Assembly: GCA_020634565.1 (NCBI GenBank)
Contig: JACKBN010000014.1
Span: forward strand, 62,001-126,000
Length of the DNA stretch: 64,000 bases
Direction: 5' to 3'
Origin: Ardenticatenaceae bacterium
GTDB taxonomy: Bacteria; Chloroflexota; Anaerolineae; Promineifilales; Promineifilaceae
Part shown: piece after piece, positions 1-8,916 of the stretch
How positions within the stretch are numbered: the first letter of the stretch is position 1
How the letters are laid out: the number at the start of each line of letters is the position of its first letter
Notes under the pieces: generated by a model
Databases searched by the model: none
Told to the model about the DNA's origin: nothing
Seen by the model: only the letters and a program-made list of their open reading frames with translations
Position numbers and translations under genes: made by a program

Positions 1-2
1 GC

Positions 3-281
3 AGCCTGCGCGCCGCCTGGGCAGGCGGCCACTGCCTCACCGTTTTTCCCGGCCCGGTGCGCACCGCCCATGCCCGCCGCTACAGCCCAGACAACAGCCG
101 GGAAGACGGCCGTATGCCTCCTGAAACCCTCGCCGCCGCCATCTTCCGCGCCGAACAGGCAGGCAAAACGCGCCTGATTCCCGGCGCGCAAAACAAACTC
201 ATGGGAGGCGCGGGCCATCTCTTCCCTAGACTTTTAGAATGGGGGATGAAAAAAATGATTTTGGAGAAGTTAGAAGGGTAA
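3..281 (+). CDS. Short-chain dehydrogenase/reductase, C-terminal fragment
   Basis: The reading frame is open to the left edge of the window, so only about the last 92 residues are present. The piece shows the usual SDR ending after the Rossmann core: an F-P-G-P-V-R-T motif (the PG loop that follows strand 6 and closes over the cofactor), then a stretch with P-E-x-L-A and a typical IPG segment near the C terminus. SDRs reduce or oxidise carbonyl and hydroxyl groups with NAD(P)(H); the substrate cannot be told from this tail. The catalytic Tyr-Lys pair lies outside the window. It is convergent with recN, with one base between the stops. Confidence 0.7.
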   Translation, partial: SLRAAWAGGHCLTVFPGPVRTAHARRYSPDNSREDGRMPPETLAAAIFRAEQAGKTRLIPGAQNKLMGGAGHLFPRLLEWGMKKMILEKLEG

Positions 282-282
282 A

Positions 283-2031
283 CTACTTGGCTTTTACGGC
301 CGTTTTTGTGCCATTTGCCAGCGCCAAAATCGATTCGGCACCGCCGCGAGCATGTTCCCCCTGCGTGCCCAGCATGGCCGCAAGTTCCTGAATACGGCCG
401 TCGCCATCCAGCGATTGGATGCGAGTGGTGGTACGGCCCCCGTCAGCTTGGGCCTTGCTCACGTGAAAATGCACGTCGCCATAACCTGCCAGCTGGGGCA
501 AATGGGTCACAACGATGACCTGATGATGGGCAATGGCTGTTAAGCCCCACAGTTTGCGGCCCACCACATCACCCACGCGGCCACCGATTCCCTGATCAAT
601 TTCATCGAAGATAAGGGTTGGCGTTTTGTCCACTTGGGCCAACGCCGTTTTTAGCGCCAGCATGAGCCGCGCCGTTTCGCCGCCGCTGGCGACTTTAACC
701 ATTGGCTTCAACGGCTCGCCCGGATTGGTCGAAATGAGAAATTCGGCGGTATCAAAGCCGGTTTTGTCAAAGGCCAGACGCTCGCCTTCAACGTACAGAC
801 CATCAGCCTGTGGCGTGCGCTCAAACTGCACTTCAAATTTGGCCCCATCCATCTGCAAATCGGCAAGCTGCTCCACAACGGCCGTTGCCAACTTCTCAGC
901 CGCCGCTTGCCGCTTTTTAGACAGCGCCAGAGCCATCTCCCCGCAGCGCCGCAGATATTTTTCTTCTGCCTCCACCAATTCGGCCGTACGCACCTCGCTG
1001 TTTTCAATGCGAGACAGATCTTGTTTCGCCCGGTCGCGCAGGGCCAGAATCGTGGGAATGTCCTCGCCATATTTGCGCTTAAGCAGGTTAATCAGCTCCA
1101 GGCGCTCCTCGACAAAATCGAGCCGCTTGGGATTGTATTCCACTTCATCCAGGTAACTTTGCAGTTCCGAGGAAACTTCACTGAGCTGGTAAATGAGCCC
1201 CTGCAAGCGCTCCAGCAGCGGCCCCTGCGTCTCGTCATAGCGAGTAAGTTGCACCAACGACCGCTCTACCTGGCCCAACATGTCGGCCACAGCCTGCGAC
1301 TCATCATCCATGCCCGTAAGCAAATTCACCGCTTCAGAGGCAGAGCGCATGAGCTGCTCTGAGTTGGCCAGACGGGTGCGCTCAGCGCGCAGCTCTTCTT
1401 CCTCATCCTCTTCCAGACGAGCCGCCGTAATCTCCTCGATTTGGAAGCGCAGCATATCGGCCCGCTGGGCCAGGATGCGCTCATTTTGGCGCAGGTCGGC
1501 CAGTTCGTGCTGCACTTCCATCAAGGCAGCAATCTCCACGCCCAAAACGGCGCGCTCTGTTTGCACGCCAGCGTAGGAATCCAGCAGCGGCAAATGAGAA
1601 CGCGGGTGCAGCAAGGAAAGATGCTCCCCCTGTCCATGAATATCGATCAACGGTTCGGCAACATCCCGCAAAACGGACAGATTGACGGTACGGCCGTTCA
1701 CACGACAAATGTTACGGCCGTTCAGCCTTAGCTCCCGCGATAACAGCACCTCATCTCCGTGCTCCTCATCCAATCCTTCTGCCTCCAGAATCGGCTCCAC
1801 CACCTTCTTGAGCGCTTCAGACAGGGTAAAGGTAGCCTCCACATATGCCTCGCCAGCGCCAGCCCGCACAAAAGTAGTGTCCGCGCGCCCGCCCAACATC
1901 AGCGTCACGGCATCCAGAATAATCGATTTACCCGCGCCAGTTTCACCGGTTAACACATTGAAACCATCGTGAAACTTCAGCCGCAGCTCATCAATAATGG
2001 CAAAATTACGAATGTAGAGTTCTGTTAACAT
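283..2031 (-). CDS. recN: DNA repair protein RecN
   Basis: SMC-like ATPase that acts at DNA double-strand breaks to hold ends and promote RecA-dependent repair. About 582 residues, normal for the family. The N terminus has the family opening M-L-T-E-L-Y-I-R-N-F, then Walker A (GETGAGKS, residues about 29-36). A long central Glu/Arg-rich coiled-coil region follows. The C-terminal half has the ABC signature (V-A-S-G-G-E) and Walker B (L-I-F-D-E-I-D). The ATG at 2031 is chosen because it matches family N termini; a GTG at 2061 in the same frame would add ten residues and touch the upstream stop. It is the last gene of the leftward hisS-nadK-TPR-recN group. Confidence 0.95.
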   Translation of the reverse strand: MLTELYIRNFAIIDELRLKFHDGFNVLTGETGAGKSIILDAVTLMLGGRADTTFVRAGAGEAYVEATFTLSEALKKVVEPILEAEGLDEEHGDEVLLSRELRLNGRNICRVNGRTVNLSVLRDVAEPLIDIHGQGEHLSLLHPRSHLPLLDSYAGVQTERAVLGVEIAALMEVQHELADLRQNERILAQRADMLRFQIEEITAARLEEDEEEELRAERTRLANSEQLMRSASEAVNLLTGMDDESQAVADMLGQVERSLVQLTRYDETQGPLLERLQGLIYQLSEVSSELQSYLDEVEYNPKRLDFVEERLELINLLKRKYGEDIPTILALRDRAKQDLSRIENSEVRTAELVEAEEKYLRRCGEMALALSKKRQAAAEKLATAVVEQLADLQMDGAKFEVQFERTPQADGLYVEGERLAFDKTGFDTAEFLISTNPGEPLKPMVKVASGGETARLMLALKTALAQVDKTPTLIFDEIDQGIGGRVGDVVGRKLWGLTAIAHHQVIVVTHLPQLAGYGDVHFHVSKAQADGGRTTTRIQSLDGDGRIQELAAMLGTQGEHARGGAESILALANGTKTAVKAK

Positions 2032-2064
2032 ATTTTTCAAGTGGCGCTTATCGCCAGTCACTAG

Positions 2065-2943
2065 CTACTTCATGTAAGAATATAAGGCACCTACCGCCGC
2101 AAACAAATAAATCCCCGGACCAAAAAAGGCGCCAATACTGCCAAAGCCAGCCAGCAAAAGAATCGGCAGCAGCCAAACGACGGTGCCCAAAATCAAAACA
2201 GCAGCCATCGCCTGGGGCAAATAACGGCCGCGCCGCCTGCCAATGGCCTGCTTGCTAAATTGCCCAATAAATCGGCCAACCAAACCACCCACAAAAAGCA
2301 TAAGAAACAGCAAAAAGAAGCTGCCGCCCAACGTAAAACGCACTACCAGATACCCGGTAATCAGGCTAAGAACCAGGCCAATTGCCGGAGCAATCACATA
2401 ATCCAGCGGTTTGGCATTGAAAAATAAATCCTCTTTTTCCCGAATGCAATCCGGGCAGCTGTAGCCTACCGGCGTTTTAACGGCGCAGCTGCTGCAAATG
2501 GGCTTGCCGCAGTTGTAGCAGCGCAGCGATGTGGTCCGATTGGGATGCCGGTAACAAACGAGGTCGTATTCTTGAGCTGTGTCGTCGGGAACGGCCGTTG
2601 GCTCTGGCAAAGGCTCCGGTTCTACAACTTCCGGCGTTTCCTCTTCTTCCGGTTCTGGCTCTGGCGCGACGGCCCATTCGGGGATGGGTTCACCCTGCAA
2701 TTCAGCCAGGGCACGCGCTGCTGCTGCATAATCAGGCTTCAGAGACAGCGCTTTTTGATACGCATCCTTCTGTTCGGCAGGGTCATACAGCACCTGGCCC
2801 AGGCCATACCACGCCTCGGCCACATCTGGACCTTCCTCCAGCAGCTGCCGGTAAAGCTGTTCCGCTGCGGCCCGCTTGCCTGCCCTGGCCACCTTATCGG
2901 CCTGACGCAGCAAAGTGCGCAGTCGGGGATCTTGTACATCCAT
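2065..2943 (-). CDS. TPR and B-box zinc-finger membrane protein
   Basis: A 292-residue protein of unknown role. Residues about 5-105 look like two or three TPR helices (A-E-A-W-Y-G-L-G, then A-A-A-A-R-A-L-A-E-L). An acidic, Pro/Glu-rich linker follows. Next is a zinc-binding box (C-Y-R-H, C-Y-N-C, C-S-S-C, C-P-D-C; about residues 130-165) of the B-box type. The C-terminal half holds three or four hydrophobic segments and must sit in the membrane. The TPR and zinc box probably bind proteins on the cytoplasmic side. It lies between nadK and recN in one operon; I see no functional link to either. Confidence 0.75.
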   Translation of the reverse strand: MDVQDPRLRTLLRQADKVARAGKRAAAEQLYRQLLEEGPDVAEAWYGLGQVLYDPAEQKDAYQKALSLKPDYAAAARALAELQGEPIPEWAVAPEPEPEEEETPEVVEPEPLPEPTAVPDDTAQEYDLVCYRHPNRTTSLRCYNCGKPICSSCAVKTPVGYSCPDCIREKEDLFFNAKPLDYVIAPAIGLVLSLITGYLVVRFTLGGSFFLLFLMLFVGGLVGRFIGQFSKQAIGRRRGRYLPQAMAAVLILGTVVWLLPILLLAGFGSIGAFFGPGIYLFAAVGALYSYMK

Positions 2944-3001
2944 AAAAAATATCCTAACGAATCATCATGTATTCCTCAAGAAATACATGCCAATGTTTAT
3001 C

Positions 3002-3832
3002 TTAACGCGTATAGCCCAGCCGCCCCATGAGCCGCCGGTAAAAATAACCAGAACTTTCTACGCGCGCAAACTTGCAGCTTTCTTCAGCCCGGGTAATCAG
3101 CACCACATCTTTATCTTCCAACAAAATACCATCCGTACCGTCTGGCGTGAGGTAGGCGCGGTGATCCATGTGCACCGTAATGGCAATTTCTGCCTGCTCA
3201 TGAAAGATGATGGCCCGGTCAAAGGTAAGATGGGGCGCCACGGGAACCACCACAAAGTTGGGCAGCTGCGGCGGCAGCAACGGGCCGCCCGCAGCCATTG
3301 AATAAGCCGTCGAGCCGGTCGGGGTGGCCACAATCAGCGCATCGGCCGTGTAGTTGGTGATGAGATCTTCGTCCACATGAAGTTGAAAGCGCACCACCCG
3401 CGCCTGACGACCGCGCCCGACTACCACATCGTTGAGCACAGAAAAGGTATGGAGGATACGGCCGTTTCGCCGAATCCTTGCCGACAGCATCATACGATTT
3501 TCCGTCCAGAAATCACCAGTGAGTACGCGAGTGAGCTTCTCTGGCCAGTTATCGGGCTGGGCCTCGCTTAAAAAGCCAACCCGGCCCAGATTGATGCCAA
3601 AAATGGGGATGTCACAAACGGAAGCGTAGCGCGCGGCTCGCAGCAGCGAGCCATCTCCGCCTAACACTACCAGCAGGTCACTGCCCGCCACAAGTTCAGA
3701 CAGCCGCACATCATCGTATGAGGACGCCTGCCAGGTGGAAATTTGCTGCGAGACCAGCCAGGCCTCAATTTCTGCCGCGAGCGGCTGCGACTCGGCAACC
3801 TTCGGGTGGTGGAGAATACCAACGTGGTTCAT
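3002..3832 (-). CDS. nadK: NAD kinase
   Basis: Makes NADP from NAD and ATP (or polyphosphate) in the cytoplasm. The sequence has the diagnostic GGDGS motif at residues 58-62, the downstream N-L-G-R-V-G-F-L-S segment, and the conserved A-T-P-T-G-S-T-A-Y loop with the following G-G-P near residue 180. The length of 276 residues fits the family. Its ATG directly abuts the TAG stop of hisS (no spacer), so the two are probably translationally coupled. nadE, the enzyme that makes its substrate, lies far away at 58.5 kb. Confidence 0.95.
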   Translation of the reverse strand: MNHVGILHHPKVAESQPLAAEIEAWLVSQQISTWQASSYDDVRLSELVAGSDLLVVLGGDGSLLRAARYASVCDIPIFGINLGRVGFLSEAQPDNWPEKLTRVLTGDFWTENRMMLSARIRRNGRILHTFSVLNDVVVGRGRQARVVRFQLHVDEDLITNYTADALIVATPTGSTAYSMAAGGPLLPPQLPNFVVVPVAPHLTFDRAIIFHEQAEIAITVHMDHRAYLTPDGTDGILLEDKDVVLITRAEESCKFARVESSGYFYRRLMGRLGYTR

Positions 3833-5098
3833 CTATTTTTGCAGCTCAGCAACGACGTCTGTGAGTTTGACCAGCTTCTGTTCGCCGCCATCTAACGGCC
3901 GTACCATCACCGACTGCTGCTCCAACTCCGAATCGCCCAAAATGAGCACGGTTTGAATGTCATGCTTGTTAGCTTCGCGCATCTGGCTCTTCATGCTGCG
4001 CCGGTCACGAGCGAAAGCCAGCCGGGTACCAATGCCTGCCGAACGCAGCTGGAAGGTTAGCTGAACGGCCGCTTCTTTTGTAGCGCCGCCAAAATGGGCC
4101 ACCAGCACCGTGGGCTGCTCTGCCGCTGGCGGTTCGATGCCCGCTTCTTGCATGCCCAGCACAATGCGCTCGATGCCGCTGCCAAAGCCCACACCGGGGG
4201 TCGGCGGGCCACCAATGTCCTCGGCCAACCCATCATACCGACCGCCGCCACAAACGGCCGCTTGCGCCCCAATGCCCTCAGCCCACACTTCAAACACCGT
4301 TTTGGTGTAATAATCAATGCCGCGCACCAGCCGGAAGTTGATACTGTAGCTTTGGTCCAGGGCATCCAACATGCCGCGTAAATCGGCAAAGTGCGCTTCA
4401 CAATCATCACACAGATGATCCACAATGTGCGGCGCACCTGCCAGCAGTTCATCCATGCCCGGCTCTTTGCTGTCCAAAACCCGCAGCGGATTGCGCTGGA
4501 TGCGCTCTTTGTCAATGTCGGCCAGCTTATCCATGTGCTGCTGCAAATAGGCGGTGAGCTTTTCCACGTAAGCGGGTTTACAAACGGGACAGCCAGTGCT
4601 GTTTAGCTGGAAGGTCAGCCCCTGATAACCCAAGGTCCGATATAAATTCATCGCCAGCAGCATCACTTCAACATCGGCCGCCGGGTCCGTCTCGCCCAGA
4701 ATTTCGCAGTTAAACTGACTGTGCTGGCGATACCGACCGGCCTGCTGCCGCTCTCGACGAAAGGCAGGGCCGATGGTATACAGCTTGACTGGCTGCGGCC
4801 AGCTGCTCATCCCGTTTTGAATGTAGGCGCGCATAAACCCGGCCGTAAACTCGGGCCGCATCGTCAGCATTACATCCTCAGACTCTTCCAATGTGTACAT
4901 CTCTTTTTGCACAAAAAAGTCAGAAGCTTCACCCACGCCGCGCTGGTACAGTTCCGTGTACTCTAAAATTGGCAAGTCAATGCGCTGGAATCCGTACAGG
5001 CGGGCCAGCTCCGTTGCCTTGCTAATGATCAAATCCCAATAGCGGCGCTCTTCGGGCAATACATCTTGCATTCCTTTGGCGCGTTGTATCGCTGTCAA
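3833..5098 (-). CDS. hisS: Histidine--tRNA ligase
   Basis: Class II aminoacyl-tRNA synthetase that charges tRNA-His. The sequence shows motif 2 (F-R-R-E-R-Q, then a Tyr-Arg-x-His-x-Q-F-N-C segment), the HisRS signature L-V-R-G-I-D-Y-Y-T, and a C-terminal anticodon-binding domain starting near residue 325. The start is taken as the TTG at 5098, which has a clear GGAGG six bases upstream and gives M-T-A-I-Q-R-A-K-G, the usual HisRS beginning (421 residues). A longer in-frame reading to 5134 also starts at TTG but lacks a ribosome site. It is the first gene of the operon with nadK. A TATAAT-like -10 (reverse complement of 5192-5197) lies about 95 bases upstream, without a good -35. Confidence 0.95.
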   Translation of the reverse strand: MTAIQRAKGMQDVLPEERRYWDLIISKATELARLYGFQRIDLPILEYTELYQRGVGEASDFFVQKEMYTLEESEDVMLTMRPEFTAGFMRAYIQNGMSSWPQPVKLYTIGPAFRRERQQAGRYRQHSQFNCEILGETDPAADVEVMLLAMNLYRTLGYQGLTFQLNSTGCPVCKPAYVEKLTAYLQQHMDKLADIDKERIQRNPLRVLDSKEPGMDELLAGAPHIVDHLCDDCEAHFADLRGMLDALDQSYSINFRLVRGIDYYTKTVFEVWAEGIGAQAAVCGGGRYDGLAEDIGGPPTPGVGFGSGIERIVLGMQEAGIEPPAAEQPTVLVAHFGGATKEAAVQLTFQLRSAGIGTRLAFARDRRSMKSQMREANKHDIQTVLILGDSELEQQSVMVRPLDGGEQKLVKLTDVVAELQK

Positions 5099-5267
5099 AA
5101 AAACCTCCAAAAATGAACGCCAAGGACGGCACAATAAGCAAAAGACAGCTTTTTGCGGGTCTTATAGCGCGTTTGTTACAGAACGGAGTCTATTATAGCG
5201 ACATCAAGAGGGATTTTGTAGTTTACCGCACCAAAATTAAGGGAACGTGCTGATAATGAACGGCCGT

Positions 5268-5654
5268 CTACTCAACCTGCGTAGCCAGCCACCACGTATT
5301 ACCGGTCGGATCTTGCACGCCTGCACGCAGATCGGGATCGTCTTTTTTGACCGGCTCCTGCACAGAAATGCCACCCGCCGCCAGGGCCTTCGCATAAGTG
5401 GCCGCGACATCCGGCACGTAAACGTGCAGCCAAACGGGAAAAGCAGGATAACTCTCGCTGGCGTCACTCAGCATGACAACCGTATCATCAATCATTACCT
5501 CGCCATGCATCAAGCTGCCATCCTCATTATCAAAGCGCCGGGTGACCTTGGCCCCAAATGTCGCCAGCAAAAAGTCGATCAATTTTTGCGCGCCATCCAC
5601 CACAAGGTAGGGTGAAAGAGACGCGTAACCTTCGGGTTTAAATGTTTTGTTCAT
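5268..5654 (-). CDS. VOC (glyoxalase/PhnB-like) protein
   Basis: A 128-residue protein of the vicinal-oxygen-chelate fold. It resembles the PhnB/YdcE-like group that begins with a P-Y-L-V-V-x-(G/D) strand and continues with F-G-A-K-V and M-I-D-D-T-V-V-M-L-S. The ATG at 5654 is preceded by AAGGAG at the right distance, so the longer upstream reading is discarded. Members bind a metal or act as resistance and isomerase proteins; the substrate cannot be predicted. It stands alone between hisS and the split nuclease gene pair. Confidence 0.8.
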   Translation of the reverse strand: MNKTFKPEGYASLSPYLVVDGAQKLIDFLLATFGAKVTRRFDNEDGSLMHGEVMIDDTVVMLSDASESYPAFPVWLHVYVPDVAATYAKALAAGGISVQEPVKKDDPDLRAGVQDPTGNTWWLATQVE

Positions 5655-5686
5655 GCAAACTCCTTGGCAAACATAGGCCGTGGCTC

Positions 5687-6235
5687 TTACCCTAACCGTT
5701 GGGTACAGGCTGAGGCAACGCCACAGTGGGCACATCGGTTCCAATCGTTGTGATCCCGATCTACTTCAACTTCGTACAAATCTTCACGCATTTCCGTCAG
5801 CAAATCGAGCAAATCCTCGCGCAATTCATCGGTGTAATCCACCGCAAAGGCGCGGTCTTTGTACTGGATGATGCCGTGAGACGGCCGTATGCCATATTCC
5901 CGCTCCACCAACCAACAGTACGCCGCCAGCTGGTAAAGATGGCTCTCCCACGGCTCCGCCGGCGCTTTACCCGACTTGAGTTCCACCGGGATAATGCTGC
6001 CGTTTGCTTCCTCAACCAAATAATCGGGCTTGCCCACCAGGCGCAGCTGCGGATCGTAAAGCGGTTCGTCATTGGTCATCCAGGCGCTGCCCGCGTCGGT
6101 GTAAAGGATACGGCCGTCTGGCAAGCCAGATTGCTCCGCCAATACCCCACTGCGCCACCAAAGCAGCAGCGCCACGGCCAACAGCGCAAAGCCAATTCCT
6201 AAGGCATAACCTCCCCAAAGCATCTCGTTAGCCAC
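5687..6235 (-). CDS. Cas4-like PD-(D/E)XK nuclease, C-terminal half, membrane-anchored
   Basis: A 182-residue protein starting at a GTG that overlaps the stop of the upstream half by eight bases. Residues 5-27 form one membrane helix. The rest is the catalytic part of a Cas4/RecB-type nuclease: G-K-P-D (Asp71), V-E-L-K (Glu85, Lys87), the Q-L-A-A-Y motif (Gln102, Tyr106), and a C-terminal cysteine cluster (Cys168, Cys171, Cys177) that in Cas4 binds an iron-sulfur cluster. The fourth cysteine expected by the family is in the neighbouring ORF (6228-6467). All catalytic residues survive, which argues for a working two-part enzyme over decay. No cas genes or repeats lie nearby. An ATG at 6223 is an alternative start. 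Confidence 0.75.
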   Translation of the reverse strand: MANEMLWGGYALGIGFALLAVALLLWWRSGVLAEQSGLPDGRILYTDAGSAWMTNDEPLYDPQLRLVGKPDYLVEEANGSIIPVELKSGKAPAEPWESHLYQLAAYCWLVEREYGIRPSHGIIQYKDRAFAVDYTDELREDLLDLLTEMREDLYEVEVDRDHNDWNRCAHCGVASACTQRLG

Positions 6236-6467
6236 CCATTAGCGAGTACGTGGCCAGCGCCACCACAATAAAAATGAGCACATAAGCCGCCCGCCGCAGC
6301 CAGATCGACTGCTGCACGCGTTGCCCATGCGCTTGATGATATTGACTGCCCTGCGCCAGTTCCCGCACGTTCTGCGAAGCAATACCCCGGCTACGTTTCA
6401 GCCACCAGCTGCGCCGACAGTACAAATAATCACCTATTTCACTTGCTCGAATCCAGTTATCGCTCAT
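6228..6467 (-). CDS. Cas4-like nuclease, N-terminal half, membrane-anchored
   Basis: A 79-residue ORF that matches the N terminus of Cas4-type nucleases: a helix with Y-L-Y-C-R-R-S-W-W-L, whose Cys17 is the usual first iron-sulfur ligand, followed by G-S-x-x-H-x-x-H-G. In a normal Cas4 the chain would continue into the GxxD and ExK motifs; here it runs into a hydrophobic helix (about residues 58-77) and stops. The next ORF (5687-6235) starts with another membrane helix and supplies the rest of the nuclease. If read together, the two helices form a hairpin that leaves both nuclease halves in the cytoplasm. A sequencing frameshift in the helix loop is the alternative. Confidence 0.7.
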   Translation of the reverse strand: MSDNWIRASEIGDYLYCRRSWWLKRSRGIASQNVRELAQGSQYHQAHGQRVQQSIWLRRAAYVLIFIVVALATYSLMGG

Positions 6468-6534
6468 ATGTTCTAATTTTAACCCAAGCGATGACTATGT
6501 CAAGTTAAAATAGTGGGAAATAGGGATAGATGAA

Positions 6535-7491
6535 TTACGGCCGTATAAAAACTTTCAGCACACCGGGGCGAGCAGCATGTTCCAAAGCAGCCAATCCATC
6601 AGCCAGAGGGTATTCCGCATCGATCATTGGTTCAGTATGGACTCCGTTGCGAGCCAAAAGGCGCAACGCAGGAGCAAAGGGACCGCAGCGAGAACCCACA
6701 ACCTTAATTTCATCAACAACCACTTTGGTCATATCCAGATTGTTTTTATCGGAGAAGGTGCTCTTTAAAACGATAGTTCCCAGCGGGCGAACCAGACGCA
6801 GCGCCTGTTTAAATCCGGCATTATTGCCCGTCACCTCTACGACGAGGTCAAAACTGCTGTTCGCAAAGTCGGTGGTAAGGCCGGTGGCCATACCCCAGGA
6901 AGCTGGCAATGTTAGCGATTCCCGCCGACGACCCAGCACCGTCACTTCACCGCCCGCCAGTTGCAGCACCTGAGCCACCAACAGCCCCAAGCGCCCAGGG
7001 CCAACGACGGCCGTTTTTTGCGACGGCCGTATCTTCACCTGCTCCCGAATACGCAGGGCCGCCGCCAGTGGCTCCGTAAAAACAGCCTGTTCGTCAGATA
7101 TCGAATCAGGGACTTCCAACAGGTTGCGCAGCGGCAGCGTTATACATTCAGCAAACACACCGTCTTTATTATGAATGCCCAGCGCACGGCGATTGGGACA
7201 ATGTTCTGGTTCGTCATGCAAGCAGTAGCTGCACGACCCGCAGCCGATATTTATGCTGGCAACCACACGCTTGCCAATCCAGGATTTATCTTCAGCCGCC
7301 TCTACCACGCCCACAAATTCATGGCCCAAAACGCCAGAAAACCGAGGTACATACCCTTTCACGATTTCCAAATCGGTGGCGCAAATGCCCGCCAAAGTCA
7401 CCCGGACCAAGGCTTCATCCGGCTCCGGGATGGGGTCAGGATAGTTCTCACAAAGCGTGAGGCGCTTATTTTCACAAAATACTGCTTGCAT
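6535..7491 (-). CDS. Zinc-dependent alcohol dehydrogenase (MDR family)
   Basis: A medium-chain dehydrogenase/reductase of 318 residues. The catalytic zinc site is visible as G-I-C-A-T-D and G-H-E; the structural zinc site is C-G-S-C-S-Y-C with a fourth Cys eight residues on. The cofactor-binding Rossmann motif G-P-G-R-L-G-L-L is near residue 170. It oxidises an alcohol or polyol with NAD(P); the chain is shorter than sorbitol or threonine dehydrogenases and the substrate is unclear. The ATG at 7491 is used because GGGAG lies eight bases upstream; a TTG 15 bases earlier overlaps that site. Confidence 0.85.
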   Translation of the reverse strand: MQAVFCENKRLTLCENYPDPIPEPDEALVRVTLAGICATDLEIVKGYVPRFSGVLGHEFVGVVEAAEDKSWIGKRVVASINIGCGSCSYCLHDEPEHCPNRRALGIHNKDGVFAECITLPLRNLLEVPDSISDEQAVFTEPLAAALRIREQVKIRPSQKTAVVGPGRLGLLVAQVLQLAGGEVTVLGRRRESLTLPASWGMATGLTTDFANSSFDLVVEVTGNNAGFKQALRLVRPLGTIVLKSTFSDKNNLDMTKVVVDEIKVVGSRCGPFAPALRLLARNGVHTEPMIDAEYPLADGLAALEHAARPGVLKVFIRP

Positions 7492-7511
7492 GTTATAAGC
7501 TCCCAAAAAGA

Positions 7512-8912
7512 TTAGTTGTTATCGGGGGGAACAGTTGGGGTGGCCGTGGTTGCAGCTTCGGTGGCCGCAACTGTTTCTTCTGGCGTGGCTTGCGGTGTGC
7601 CAGGGGTAACGGCCGTATCGCCCGCCAAAATCTGGTTCAGCAAGTTGTTCAGCTCAACCAAAACCTCTGCATCAGCCGTGTTGAACCATTGGGCATCATA
7701 AACACCGCCCGGCCCGCGCACCAGCAAAACGGAGCGCGGCGTCGCGGTGGCATCGCCAGATTCGCCATCCAAAAAGGTGGTCAGGCCGGTACGCAAACTG
7801 CCGCTAGACAAGATATTTGTTGTCAGGCTCACCACCTGGCTGCTGGCCAGGGTTGTAGAAATCGGCTCACTGCTGCCACCTGCGGTTGCAACGGCCGTAT
7901 TATCCAGATAAATTGTTAGCTGCGCCCCATCAATCCGCTGATAATCCAGCACCGCATCCAGCGGAAACCCGGCTGGCGGTCGGGGCAACGTCGCTTCGCT
8001 GCTGTCCAGCATCTCATTCAGCGCCGCATCCATTTCCACATACAGCGGCTGCAAATCCGACGACAGCGAAAATTCGGGGCAAACCAGGGCAATGAGGCGC
8101 TGGCCATCCCGGCCCGCCAGCAGCAGCGATTCCAGCGGAGAACCGGCACACGGGGCGGCGTACTGCTGGGCCAAGGCTGCCGGATTAACGGCATTCAGGG
8201 CATCAATGAGCGACTGAGAAGCAGCGGTTGCCTCTGACACTTCTCCTTCATTGGCCAACCAACGGTATAAACGGCCGTCTTCCATCATGGCTAAAGAATG
8301 GGCGGGAGCATAGGGTGAGGCACTGCGCCGCAAACCCAGCACGGCTCCTGGCGGGAAATGCGGACCAAGCGTGATGGTGAAATAATTCTCCAGGCTGGCC
8401 AGCAGCACCGGATCGCGCAGCCAGCCCTCATCTTCAACGCCGGAAAAAGGCAAACTATAGCTAACGTAGACACACGTTTCGCATCCCTCCGGCACCTCAG
8501 CCACCACCAGTTCTGGCAGCACTTGCTGCAAATCCAGCAAAACGCTGGCCTGATTATCTCGCTGTACCGAAAAGCCGTTGCTCTCATCCACCAGGATAAT
8601 CTGGCTGTTTACGCTGCCCTGCAAACGACGATCTAGACCCAAACTGGGAATGGTCAGGCGCAGTTCCACCACATTGGCGCCGAAGGGAATCGGTGTGCTG
8701 GTGACCTGCGTGGGCAGCGGTTCCTGGGTCACAGTGACCACAGGAATCGCATTAATTTCGCTGCCCGGAGGTAAAGGGGTAAAAGTAGGCGGGATCGCAG
8801 GCGATGTGGGCACTGGCAAATCTGCTAGTGGCGTTTGTTCAACGGCAGCCTCATTGCACGCGGCAATCAGGCTGCCAACCAGCATTAACAGCACAAACCA
8901 GTACTTTCGCAC
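7512..8912 (-). CDS. Predicted lipoprotein of unknown function
   Basis: A 466-residue exported protein. It starts at GTG, has a short basic N terminus, a hydrophobic segment and a lipobox ending L-I-A-A-C (Cys about residue 19), then a Pro/Thr-rich linker. The C-terminal tail is Thr/Pro/Ala-rich, a style common in Chloroflexota surface proteins. I recognise no catalytic domain in the middle. The start lies four bases after the secF stop, so it is probably co-transcribed with secD-secF, although no role in secretion can be claimed. Confidence 0.6.
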   Translation of the reverse strand: MRKYWFVLLMLVGSLIAACNEAAVEQTPLADLPVPTSPAIPPTFTPLPPGSEINAIPVVTVTQEPLPTQVTSTPIPFGANVVELRLTIPSLGLDRRLQGSVNSQIILVDESNGFSVQRDNQASVLLDLQQVLPELVVAEVPEGCETCVYVSYSLPFSGVEDEGWLRDPVLLASLENYFTITLGPHFPPGAVLGLRRSASPYAPAHSLAMMEDGRLYRWLANEGEVSEATAASQSLIDALNAVNPAALAQQYAAPCAGSPLESLLLAGRDGQRLIALVCPEFSLSSDLQPLYVEMDAALNEMLDSSEATLPRPPAGFPLDAVLDYQRIDGAQLTIYLDNTAVATAGGSSEPISTTLASSQVVSLTTNILSSGSLRTGLTTFLDGESGDATATPRSVLLVRGPGGVYDAQWFNTADAEVLVELNNLLNQILAGDTAVTPGTPQATPEETVAATEAATTATPTVPPDNN

Positions 8913-8916
8913 GCCT

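Noticed and set aside
626..1156. Ser/Arg-rich ORF of 176 codons opposite recN
   Set aside because: Composition typical of a reverse-strand shadow; recN is complete across this stretch.
2032..2061. Longer RecN start at the GTG 2061
   Set aside because: The added ten residues do not match RecN N termini, whereas the ATG at 2031 gives the usual beginning. It remains possible.
5687..6467. A CRISPR-Cas locus, because of the Cas4-like proteins
   Set aside because: No repeat-spacer array and no other cas gene is visible anywhere in the window; the Cas4-like pair stands alone and is membrane-anchored.
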